From JANXQG01 sp963780045 (GTDB lineage Bacteria > Planctomycetota > Planctomycetia > Pirellulales > Thermoguttaceae), in the NCBI GenBank assembly GCA_963780045.1, contig CAVZZZ010000001.1:124001-188000 (forward strand): DNA of 64,000 bases, given 5' to 3'. The notes under the pieces are model-generated. The model was not told the DNA's origin, searched no databases, and saw only the letters and a program-made list of their open reading frames with translations. The translations under genes were made by a program, and so were the position numbers. Positions 26,709 through 34,800 of the stretch are shown here, piece by piece; position 1 is the stretch's first letter; the number at the start of each line of letters is the position of its first letter.

Positions 26709-27784
26709 AGCAACCCCCTTGATGTCTTGTTGGCCACCGAGTCGCGGCCTTGACTGCGAAAAGAACTGGAACGCCTTCCGTGCGTCCCCTGTCTTCCATC
26801 AAGGGGCGCGCAGCCTGCGGTCCGCGGCAAAATCCCGATGCCGCGCAATACATCCCGACTAGATTGCCCGGTCCCCTTCTCAAACAACCGGACTTGTGCA
26901 ACCGGGACAATGATAGACACCACCGGCCGGTTGTCAAGCCCTCCGGCCGCTAACCGCATCCCTTGCTACTCATGCACTGCGGTTAGAGACTTGGATCACC
27001 CTGTCAAAATTCGGTCTAACGCATAGCGTCCGACGTTTCGGCCGAATGGTAAACGGATGAAGTCTGATCGACCGACTCATCAACGCAGCCTCGCCCGGCC
27101 CAACCGGAAGACCTTCGTTTCTCGACGCTCGATCCCTCCGCTAACCATGAGCTTGGTTTTCCCGACGAAACCATTCCGAGTTCTCCATCTCGTCAATCAA
27201 CGTGCCGGATCGCCGTAAAACTTGAAGTATCCACCAACGAGGACACAGATACCTATGGGGGGCCGGCATGAGCCGCGCCGACCTGACGTGCAGCGACCTC
27301 TTCAACGTGCCATGCCGAACTTGGGGCCGACGAGGTCGGTCTGGCCGATGAATGCTTGCGCGCGGCGGCGGGGCACACCGACGCAGGTTGAGTAGGCTGA
27401 CAAGAGCCCAGTTCTCGGCATCGAGTGCCACAAGGCCGTCGAAAGTGATTTGTCCCGAAATACGACCATATTACGGGACAGATCAGCGGGAACTTCTGGC
27501 AACCGACACGTGAACCCGTCATGTCACGGGCCGGGCCTATGCGATTCATAGCGGCAAGCAACCTGGCCGGGAAGCAGAAATGGGCCAGCGATAGCCGCTG
27601 GCGATTCTTTGACGGTAACGAAGGTTTGGATCGAACGGAAATCCATAGTCGGCGACAAAGCCGTCATCGGTCTGGAAGAGCAAGGGCAGTTGCGAGTTGC
27701 TGCCGCCGACTCTGTCGGTGCCGCTTCCGCCGCTAACTGATGTCTTGATCCTGCAACCCGCCACCAAACACGCGAGAACGAATC
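26709..27784. other. Gene-poor region of about 1.1 kb
   Basis: It should include the promoter of the PEP-CTERM gene at its left end and holds repeat copy C (27202-27392). A minus-strand frame at 27546-27767 (TDDGFVADYGFPFDPNLRY) has protein-like composition but no start, no family and no context, so I do not call it a gene. Nothing else recognisable. Confidence 0.5.
27202..27392. repeat. Dispersed intergenic repeat, copy C
   Basis: The most complete copy, matching copy A along its length and copy B in the right half. Its right end contains GCGCGCGGCGGCGGGGCACA followed by CCGACGCAGG. A minus-strand reading (RRAQAFIGQTDLVGPKFGM) is similar in copy B (RRAQTLIGQPDLCGPKLMK), which may reflect either a coding past or simple sequence conservation. 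Confidence 0.6.
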
Positions 27785-28028
27785 ATGTCCTGCGGACACG
27801 AAGATTGGCCGTGCTGCGGCTGCGGCGATGACCTTGAACAGTTCGATGACGGTGACCTCTGCCAGGGATGCGGAGAGACGGAGGGACACTGCGCATGCGA
27901 TCAAATGGACGATTTCGACGGTGACGAGAGCATGGACGGGGACCACGAGACGGGCCTCGCCTCTGCGGGCTGGGGAACGGATGAGGACTCTGCCCGGCGG
28001 CTACGACGACTTTGGCGGCGATTGGTGA
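27785..28028 (+). CDS. Small Cys-rich acidic protein (frameshifted near the end)
   Basis: About 81 residues. The N-terminus has MSCGHEDWPCCGCGDDLEQF and DLCQGCGETEGHCACDQ, eight or more Cys/His residues arranged like a zinc ribbon pair, followed by a very acidic tail (DDFDGDESMDGDHETG). In the uncorrected frame the ORF runs through a strong terminator to 28111. With one base corrected near 27990 it ends PGGYDDFGGDW at TGA 28026-28028, 17 bases before the hairpin, which is what a real gene end should look like. Confidence 0.6.
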
Positions 28029-28045
28029 TGGTGGGGTGGTGGCAA

Positions 28046-28086
28046 GCCCCTCTCACCGGCCTTGCCGGTGAGAGGGGCGTTTTTTT
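28046..28086 (+). terminator. Intrinsic (rho-independent) terminator
   Basis: A perfect 15-base stem (GCCCCTCTCACCGGC and its complement) with a three-base loop CTT, followed by G and seven T. It ends the Cys-rich gene. Confidence 0.93.
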
Positions 28087-28107
28087 GGCAGATGTGCAAA
28101 TGCAAAA

Positions 28108-28368
28108 ATGAATGAAACCATGATTGCCATCAAGAACGAAACCGTTCCGTCGCTTCTAAAACGAATTACCGAAGGCAACGTCAGCTACCCTGCCAGTTTC
28201 ATGTTCAGGTCGATTGGCCCCGAATGGTCGTCTATGGCGACCGCCGTTATTACAAGACGAGTAAAGAGGGGACTCGAACACGAGATGGAATGCCGTCAGC
28301 CGAATACCAGGCGGAAGGGGAACGACGCATTTGGCTTGCCCTCGACGACGAGATCAGCGAAGACTGAT
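28108..28368 (+). CDS. Small hypothetical protein (frameshifted)
   Basis: The first frame reads MNETMIAIKNETVPSLLKRI then TEGNVSYPASF. After about 28203 the sensible frame continues HVQVDWPRMVVYGDRRYYKT and ends GERRIWLALDDEISED at TGA 28366-28368. Joined, it has about 86 residues. No family recognised. It begins 22 bases after the terminator and is followed by more small orphan genes in the same direction. Confidence 0.5.
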
Positions 28369-28404
28369 GTCCTTCTATTGCCATCCGAAACGTCGAGGAC
28401 CTAA

Positions 28405-28827
28405 ATGGAGCCGCGCGAACACCTCTTGCGAGAACTTGCTGCCTCCTCGGCTTGCCGATTCGGAACAATGGTCCCTTATGAACTCGGTGCATTGCAAGTC
28501 AGGAAAGTGGGCTTCGCCGCCATCCCCGTCGTAGAAGTGGCGGTCTTCTGCCGAAGCAAGGACATTTCTGCTCTGGTTCCCATCGTCCGGCAGCACGTTT
28601 ACAACGAACTCGAATCCTCGCTGATACCCAGCCGCATCTTGGCCTTCCGCCCCACTGTGAGCGGTGGACGGAGACGCAGATTCACTGACCGTAACGAGTC
28701 CAGCCCTACGCTGGGCAAGACCAAGGCGGGCGAATACGTCGAATTCCGATTCGAGATCGACGCCAAACATCTTGACTTCTCTGAGTGGCCTCGACCGACG
28801 GAGGGCCGAATCCCGGAACGGGCATGA
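28405..28827 (+). CDS. Hypothetical protein (140 aa)
   Basis: A soluble mixed protein: MEPREHLLRELAASSACRFG, VAVFCRSKDISALVPIVRQH and EYVEFRFEIDAKHLDFSEWP. The stop overlaps the next ATG as ATGA (28824-28827), so it is coupled to the next gene. I do not recognise the family. Confidence 0.55.
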   Translation: MEPREHLLRELAASSACRFGTMVPYELGALQVRKVGFAAIPVVEVAVFCRSKDISALVPIVRQHVYNELESSLIPSRILAFRPTVSGGRRRRFTDRNESSPTLGKTKAGEYVEFRFEIDAKHLDFSEWPRPTEGRIPERA

Positions 28828-29048
28828 AGCTGGCTGATGTCAATAAAAAGCACAAAGGATCCAACCCCATGAAGTTCAAGGTCTTCTTCCAGGCGAACGG
28901 CGTTGCCGTCATCAACGCCAAGTCACAGGCCGAAGCGGAAACAAAGGCGAAAGAACTCACAGATGAGCAAATCGCCGAGGCGATTGACAGCGTGACTGTC
29001 ACCGAGGTGGTCAAGGCGGGCAAGGGATCCGGCCGCACTGCCGACTGA
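28824..29048 (+). CDS. Small hypothetical protein (74 aa)
   Basis: It starts in the ATGA overlap at 28824 (MKLADVNKKHKGSNPMKFKV) or at the internal ATG 28869. The core KVFFQANGVAVINAKSQAEA then AKELTDEQIAEAIDSVTVTEV is a small beta-alpha-beta unit of the kind seen in phage and plasmid-type small proteins. No known function. Confidence 0.5.
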   Translation: MKLADVNKKHKGSNPMKFKVFFQANGVAVINAKSQAEAETKAKELTDEQIAEAIDSVTVTEVVKAGKGSGRTAD

Positions 29049-29087
29049 TGTCAAAGAAGAAACCAACCCAACCCACTAGGCCGAAGC

Positions 29088-29741
29088 ATGAACCTCCTGA
29101 CCCTGACCGATTCCAAACTGGCAGCCCTTCATCGTCAAGCCGCCAACGAGATTGCCCGGCGAGCCAAAGCCGCCACAAACGGCTACGATGCCGCCACGAT
29201 CATCCGTGGCAACGAGATGGCGAAGCGGGTGCTTTTGGTCGCTGCCGCCGGAAACCATTCGATTCTCTTCGTGGGGACACCGAACAGTGGCAAGACAATG
29301 CTTCGGGCGCTGGCCCTGGAACTTGGATTGAACAATACATTCGAGGCCCGGCCTTGTTCCTGCGGCTACCACGGCAGTCCGCTTCGATCTTGCGACTGTT
29401 CGTGTCGCAAGATCGAGAGATCGCTGGCAGCGTGTCCGGTGGCGGACATCACGGTGGAGGTTGTTCAACCACCGCAAAGAGAACTCAACGGCCGACCGGG
29501 GACCGGCGTGGCGGAATTGAAAGACCAGATTGCCCGCATGACGAGCCACACCAACCTCACGCTCGATCAGGACTCCGCTACCTTGCTCAAGGCGGCTTGC
29601 TCGGAGTATTCCATCGACCCCGATGCCCGCAATCGCATCATCGCCGTCGCCCGGACGATTGCGAACCTGGACCAGTCGGAGGCTATCAGCCCGGCTCATA
29701 CTTGCGAAGCGATCAACTACCGGGCGTTTCGGCGGTGGTGA
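29088..29741 (+). CDS. Compact ChlI/ComM-like ATP-binding protein
   Basis: 217 residues. DAATIIRGNEMAKRVLLVAA leads to a Walker A motif GTPNSGKTM (about residue 63). Next comes RPCSCGYHGSPLRSCDCS, the Cys-rich signature of ComM/Mg-chelatase-like proteins, then ADITVEV, and finally the ChlI C-terminal domain (DPDARNRIIAVARTIANLDQ). In full-length relatives about 100 or more residues with Walker B lie between Walker A and the Cys motif; here they are absent, with both flanks in one frame. It may bind ATP without standard hydrolysis, or be an internal deletion. It is followed by a 56-residue membrane protein. Confidence 0.65.
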   Translation: MNLLTLTDSKLAALHRQAANEIARRAKAATNGYDAATIIRGNEMAKRVLLVAAAGNHSILFVGTPNSGKTMLRALALELGLNNTFEARPCSCGYHGSPLRSCDCSCRKIERSLAACPVADITVEVVQPPQRELNGRPGTGVAELKDQIARMTSHTNLTLDQDSATLLKAACSEYSIDPDARNRIIAVARTIANLDQSEAISPAHTCEAINYRAFRRW

Positions 29742-29771
29742 CTCTCCCCGAGGAGAACAACGAAGAGATCA

Positions 29772-29942
29772 ATGACATGGCTCGGAGTTCTGCTGGCCGT
29801 TTCGATCATGGGATTCGTGTGCTATCACTTCGCCATTGGGGTTGCCCAAGGTTGGCTGGAAGGCTGGCAGCGACCACGGTGGCGAAGGCTGGAAGGGGTT
29901 TGGCGACTTTGCCGCCAGTTCAAACTGCCTGGCGACTTGTAA
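29772..29942 (+). CDS. Single-pass small membrane protein (56 aa)
   Basis: MTWLGVLLAVSIMGFVCYHF then AIGVAQGWLEGWQRPRWRR and a short basic tail ending KLPGDL. One N-terminal membrane segment and a basic cytosolic tail are clear. GAGGAGAACAACGAAGAG lies just upstream. It sits 30 bases after the compact ATPase gene and is probably co-transcribed. No family recognised. Confidence 0.55.
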   Translation: MTWLGVLLAVSIMGFVCYHFAIGVAQGWLEGWQRPRWRRLEGVWRLCRQFKLPGDL

Positions 29943-30314
29943 CACTCTTAGAAAACGGAAAATAATCTCCTTGTCCCAAATAGGAAAAGGGAGGCAAGGA
30001 GTCCCGTTCCACGCCACCAAGCTCACGCCCTTTCTCTCTACTCTTCTCGCTGAAGATGGGCAGCCGGATGTCGCCCGCCAATTAGGCCCGGCTCGGCATC
30101 GAAGGATTGCTTAAGGAATCCAGTAATGCCTGCCCGTCCTCTCCCCCGTTAGAAGACCACAATGCCAATGCTGCCCCAAGGGTCTTCCTATCAATGTTCC
30201 TTGTTCCGTTTGACTACCGGAAAGGCGACAAAAACGGGGACACAACTTGCCAGGAAAAACTAAGGGGACAAAAGAAGCCTTGCGCAACTCGTTGCCACGC
30301 AAGGCTTTATGATG
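29943..30314. other. Intergenic, nothing recognised
   Basis: About 370 bases between the small membrane protein and the tRNA gene. Short frames here have no protein-like features, and no hairpin or repeat was found. Confidence 0.4.
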
Positions 30315-30387
30315 TGGAGCGGAGGAGGATCGAACTCCCGACCTGTACATTGCGAACGTACCGCTCTCCCAGCTGAGCTACCGCCCC
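30315..30387 (-). tRNA. tRNA-Ala (anticodon CGC)
   Basis: A 73-base cloverleaf: acceptor GGGGCGG pairs with CCGCTCC, including a G3-U70 wobble, the identity mark of alanine tRNA. The D arm is GCTCAGCTGGGAGAGC, the anticodon loop TTCGCAA (anticodon CGC) on a five-pair stem, and the T arm GGGAG-TTCGATC-CTCCT. The discriminator is A and CCA is not encoded. The 3' end faces the accessory region. Confidence 0.93.
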
Positions 30388-30678
30388 AAATTGTTGGCAA
30401 GTAAGTATAAACGGCGCTCGCAGGCTTGTCAAAAGGGGTTGCGCCGTTCGGGCCCAAGCCGGCACGGTAGGATGTGCCTGAGCCCGTCATCGCCAAAGGT
30501 AGACGGGCTCGGAGGCCCATTCTACGATCCAACGCTTTTGTCATTCACCCCGCTAGCCCATTTTTCGCAGAATTGCACTTGTTTGCCGCGCACGGGACTG
30601 CTACCATCCGGCTCCTCCCCTCCCGCCCATGCTGCGCAGGGTGCCCGGAGAGGTAAACATGTGACGGAGGTCTTTGCC

Positions 30679-31523
30679 ATGCCGACCATCGCTGCGCGAC
30701 GGTGCCCGGCCACGTGGGCGGCCGGAATACTGCTATCGGGCCTGATCGCGCTCGCCGGCTGCGCCGACAATCCGATGGTGCTCAAGGGCCAAGTGGCGCA
30801 ATACCAGCACCAGCAGACCGATCTGCAGAACCAGGTCAGCCAGTACCAGAAGCGGATCAACGACCTCGACCGCGACAACCAGCGCAACCAGGCCCTCTTG
30901 GCCCAGTCGCAGCAGCAGAACAAGCTCCTGGAAGACCGCCTGACGGCCGTGACGGAGCAGTTGCGCAGCTCCTCGGACCAGCTCGCCCGCGTGCAGACTG
31001 ACAAGCAAGAGCTGGACAGCAAGGCACGCGCCCTGACGGCCGGACTGCGGCGGCAGACGGGCGTTTCCATCACGCCCAACAACAGTTTCCTGCAAACGCT
31101 GCCGGTCATCCGCTACGCCGACGTCCACGTCCGCCGCGACGGCGACGTGATCCGCGTGGAACTGCCCGGCAACCAACTCTTCGACCCCGGCAGCGCCAGG
31201 TGAAGGCGAGCGCCTACAACATGATCGCCGATGTGGCCGCGGAAATCCGCCGCACCTATCCGGACCAGATCCTGGGCGTGGAAGGCCACACCGACAACGA
31301 CCCCGTGACCGGTGGCCAGTACCGCACGAACCACGCCCTCTCCACCGCGCGGGCAATGGCGGTTTACGACGTACTGGTCAACAGCCAGCGCTACCGCCCG
31401 GAGCAGCTTTTCGTCGTCGGCCACGGGCCGAACCATCCGGTCGTTTCCAATGGCACACTCGAAGGCAAGCAGCGCAACCGGCGGGTGGAACTGGTTATTT
31501 ATCCGGACCGGTTGGGGCAGTAG
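30679..31523 (+). CDS. OmpA-family lipoprotein (frameshifted)
   Basis: About 281 residues, start ATG 30679. A lipoprotein signal ends in LIALAGC (Cys about residue 31). A long coiled coil follows (QTDLQNQVSQYQKRINDLDR onward). The C-terminal OmpA domain binds peptidoglycan: LFDPGSA, then GVEGHTDNDPV, LSTARAMAVYDVL and NRRVELVIYPD. Near 31195 one base is missing: GSA-QVKASAYNMIADVAAEI is the expected continuation. It probably tethers the outer membrane to the wall. The end overlaps the ThuA gene on the other strand by 29 bases. Confidence 0.88.
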
Positions 31524-32470
31524 GGCTCACCGTATCATCGCACTTCAAATCCCCCGCGGCGTACTGCACGCCGTCGAGCAAGAAGCGCAGCACCGTCGGG
31601 CTTTCATACGTTTCGGGGAAGTGGCCGGGCGAGCAGTAGAACACGCGCCCCTTGCCGTAGGGCTTGATCCAGGCGATGTAGCGGACCGTCTTGCCGAATC
31701 GGCCGCTGGGGTCCTTTACGGCCGCCGCGTCGAGCACCAGCAGCGGGCGGAAGTTGTGCTCGGCGTAAACGCCTTTGAACGCATACGCTTCGTCGCGATG
31801 GACGAGCGGCCCGCTGGTGCGAAAGGCGGCCAGTAGGGGATGGTCCGGCTCGACCGCGCGGACGGTCACGGTTTGATTGGCCGGATGAAAGTCAAAGGCT
31901 TCGCCGAGCATTGAAGTAAACTCCTTCGAGTTGTTCAATAGCGTAACGGCGCCGTGGATACAGACCAGCCCCTTGCCGCCGCGCACAAAGTCGAGAATCG
32001 ACCGCTCCAGCTCGTCGGCCCTCGCCTGCCGCGCCTCAGCATCCAGCGAGGAATACTTGGCGTCTTTTTCCAGCACGTCCAAGAACAGGTTTCGCCGGGG
32101 GCTGACGGAGCAGTTGTTGTTCAAGACCAGCACGTCGTAGCCGGCAAGCTTGTCCGGCATAAGCTGCTCGATGTCGCGCGTGATTGTCGCGTCGAACGCG
32201 CCGGACTTCTTGCCGAGAATCTCGAACACGCGATCGACGTGCGGGATGACCTCATGGTGAAAGCCGGTGTAGCGCGAAAAAACCAGCAGCTTCCGCTTCG
32301 CCGCGGCGACCGTCGGCTTGGCCGGGGCCGCGCTTTCCACCTTGCGCAGGTACTCGGCCGACGGCGGCGCGATCTTGGTTTGCGCACGAGGAAGTTTCTC
32401 TGCCGAGCGCAATGCGCGCCCGCACTGCGCAGGCGAGGAGAGAGAGACCGATTGTTACCCGTCGTTTCAT
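31495..32470 (-). CDS. ThuA domain secreted protein (frameshifted at signal peptide)
   Basis: About 325 residues. ATG 32470 begins a signal peptide MKRRVTIGLSLLACAVRA; near 32410 the frame changes to SAEKLPRAQTKIAPP and the mature protein. ThuA-like (class I glutamine amidotransferase-like fold) signatures follow: KLLVFSRYTGFHHEVIPH, YDVLVLNNNCSV, GKGLVCIHGAVTLLNNS, DEAYAF and GRVFYCSPGHFPETY. ThuA proteins are common in planctomycetes and linked to sugar use; the substrate is unknown. It is convergent with the OmpA gene. Confidence 0.87.
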
Positions 32471-32555
32471 GGCATTGTTCCGTTGTCAAAAAAGCGTAGC
32501 TGCGGCGTCCGCCGCATCATTACGATAAAGCGGCGGGACGGCGCTTTACGGGGTC

Positions 32556-34036
32556 TCAGTGGCTGCCCTGTCTTGCCCCTGGTGTACTGAGCAGCGCCGC
32601 CAGGGTGTTGCGAAGCTCTTTCATCGTGATGGGCATAGTCATGACCACGCGATGCTCGGCCAGCCGGGCATCCGCCTTCCAATCCTTCTGCGGTTCGTCC
32701 AGCAGCAGAAGCGCGGGCAGGGAGGTAGTGTGCTCGTCGCCCGCTAATTCATTAAATCCGCTGAGCGCGGCCTTGCCCAGTCCTTCGGCGCAGAAAATGA
32801 GACACTGGATGCCGGATTCTTGCTGGCGGGCGCGGGCGACGGCCCGCCGCGGATCGGCGGTCACCAGCACCTGATAGTTTACGCGCTTGAATCCGCCGCG
32901 GAAGATGTCCTGCCATTTCGGGTCGGATTCCACGACCAGGATGGTTGGCTGCTTCACCTCGACATACGTGCCCAGAGCGGCCAAATCGGCTTCGGCGGCG
33001 GCCGAGTCGGCGCCTTCGATCAATTGTCTCTCGACGATCGACAGGTCGGCCAGCATCGCGGCGTGCGACTGGTAACGTCGCTCCGGCTCGAACATCATCG
33101 CCTTGTTGACCACCGTGCAGACCCAGTGGGAAAGCTCTGGATCGCGTTCGTGGATCTTCACCACATCCAGGAACCGCTGCTTGCTCATTCGTTGGGCGCT
33201 TTCCCTTTCCTCGATGGGCGATTCGCCCGTGAGCATTTGATAGAAGATGCAGCCCACAAAGTAGATGTCGCTGCGCTTGTCGTCCTTGCGGACTCCCGTG
33301 GCCTGCTCGAGCGCGGCATAATCCTTGGTGCGGGGATTGGCCATCGCCTCTCGCAGTTCCTCGCCGGCGTTTTCGTCGATGGTCGCCATGCCGAAATCGA
33401 CCACCTTGGCCTGCCAGGCCTTGGTCACAAGCACGTTGTTGAGCTTCAGATCGCGATGCGACAGCCCGTTTTCCAGGGCGTAGCCCAGGCCCTTGACGAT
33501 GTCGATCACCAGCCGCGTGGCCTGTAGCGGTTCGATTTTTCTGCGGATCTTGACCAGATCGCGGAGGTTGTAACCCTCGACAAACTCCATGACGAGGAAG
33601 TGCAGCATCTCCTCGGAGACAACTTCGTAAATCGGCACGACATTCGGATGCCGCAGGAGCATGCCCAGCCTACCTTCGCGGATAAACTGTGCGGCCTGCT
33701 CCGGTTTGTCGCTATAGCGCTGGCGGAGGACCTTCAGGGCGACGATTTCACCCGATTCGCGGTGGACGAGCGGAAGACCCGTGCAAAGGCGCCCGCTCCC
33801 ACCGCGTAAAGCACTTTGTAGGGGCCGTAGAAATAGCCAACCCGGTCGCCGCGCTTCAATCGCTCGATTTGGTAGTTGGTCAGCAATCCGCCGCGGAGGA
33901 GCAATTTGCTTACGTCGTCCACTGGCGCCGTGCGCGTGCCGACGTTGGCCCAAATCTCCTGGCACTGCCGGTCGTCCAACAGTTCCACGTCCTGCGCCAG
34001 TTGCAGCAGTTCCTCGGCGTTCTTGGGGGTCCCCAT
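32556..34036 (-). CDS. Serine/threonine protein kinase with C-terminal pseudo-receiver domain (frameshifted)
   Basis: About 493 residues. An N-terminal helical region precedes the kinase: GAGAFARVFR (Gly loop), then after a one-base break near 33782 VALKVLRQRY (Lys), GLSHRDLKLNNVLV (catalytic Asp), VVDFGMA (metal-binding DFG) and SDIYFVGCIFYQMLTG. All key residues are present, so it should be active. The C-terminus is a CheY-like fold, PTILVVESDPKWQDIFRGGF to VVMTMPITMKELRNTLAAL, but the phosphate-acceptor strand reads CLIFCAEG with no Asp. There is no membrane segment. It lies 23 bases after the 105-residue gene and is likely co-transcribed with it. Confidence 0.87.
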
Positions 34037-34059
34037 GCCGTCTCAGACTCTCGAAGGAG

Positions 34060-34377
34060 CTAGCCTTCCAGCTTTTGCCGGAAATCGTCCCGCTCGCGGC
34101 GGGTGGCTTCCAGATCAAACGTGAGATACTTCATGTCCAACCGCAGTTGGCCCAGCGCGTCTTGCACCAGCGAAAGGATCCGCCGGCGGCGCTTGGCGTT
34201 GTCCAGTACCCGGTTGAGCAACGGCTCGACCCGCAACCGGTATTCCAGGGGAAGCGTCGCGATGACTTCGGCCAGGTCGAGGATTTCGCGCGGCGCGTCG
34301 TCCGTCACCGGCTTGTCGTTGAGGTCGCCACGCGTATCGCGCAGGGCCGATTTGAAGACTTGGGCGGGATCGCTCAT
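34060..34377 (-). CDS. Small helical protein (105 aa) upstream of the kinase
   Basis: Start ATG 34377 (MSDPAQVFKSALRDTRGDLN). The body is helical with charged heptads (LPLEYRLRVEPLLNRVLDNA and LRLDMKYLTFDLEATRRER), so a coiled coil is likely. An earlier in-frame start at 34479 exists but the CGGAGAACC site favours 34377. It could be a partner or substrate of the kinase. Confidence 0.65.
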   Translation of the reverse strand: MSDPAQVFKSALRDTRGDLNDKPVTDDAPREILDLAEVIATLPLEYRLRVEPLLNRVLDNAKRRRRILSLVQDALGQLRLDMKYLTFDLEATRRERDDFRQKLEG

Positions 34378-34800
34378 GGTGGGTTCTCCGGTTGGGACAA
34401 ATGTCGGTGGATGTGTTTCTTTGCTAAAGCACGCCCCGTGCCAGGAAAGCCGCCGCGCGGCAAATGCACCGTAACTCATTGTAATTTGCCGACTTGCAGA
34501 AAGCTACGGGCGGCAATGGCAGCAGCCGTACTGGGGATAAAACGCCACATTTGCTCTGGCCACACCTCGCAAATCCTGATACAAGGCCAGTTTACGGCGA
34601 TGCGCGAAAAACCGCGCCAGGTTGCGTTTTGGCCACATGAACGAGCCTTTCGCTGGAATGGGATTTACGGAAGCTGCGGGAGTTGTGGGACCTACGGGAC
34701 CCACCGGAGCCAGGTCGCTCGCCAGTCCGATCATTGTCATAGGTCACACAAGTCCCATAGCTCCCTTTGGTCTTATCAATTCGTCGCTCACCCTTTCACC
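34378..34800. other. Divergent intergenic region with a hairpin heptad element
   Basis: It separates the kinase unit (minus) and the large secreted protein (plus) and should hold promoters for both, but none is clear. The hairpin element at 34679-34767 occupies its right part. Plus-strand frames through this region belong to no gene. Confidence 0.5.
34679..34767. repeat. Hairpin heptad repeat element (intergenic)
   Basis: The left arm GGGAGTTGTGGGACCTACGG matches the complement of the right arm, which reads GGGAGCTATGGGACTTGTGT, with heptad units of the GTGGGAC / ATGGGAC type. The middle is about 35 bases. Same design as the elements at 5662, 35490, 45645 and 60711. Confidence 0.55.

Noticed and set aside
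24850..27400. Minus-strand ORFs over the dispersed repeat as a protein family
   Set aside because: The readings are similar in copies B and C but not in A, lack starts and context, and the DNA is conserved as such.
7371..30387. A complete prophage or integrative element
   Set aside because: No integrase, terminase, capsid or conjugation genes and no flanking direct repeats were seen.
30679..31523. OmpA C-terminal part as a separate gene starting at 31200
   Set aside because: Domain order and the split strand LFDPGSA show one gene with a missing base.
33781..34800. N-terminal 340 codons of the open frame leading to the secreted protein
   Set aside because: They overlap the kinase unit on the other strand and lack protein character. 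The signal peptide after GTG 34801 marks the real start.
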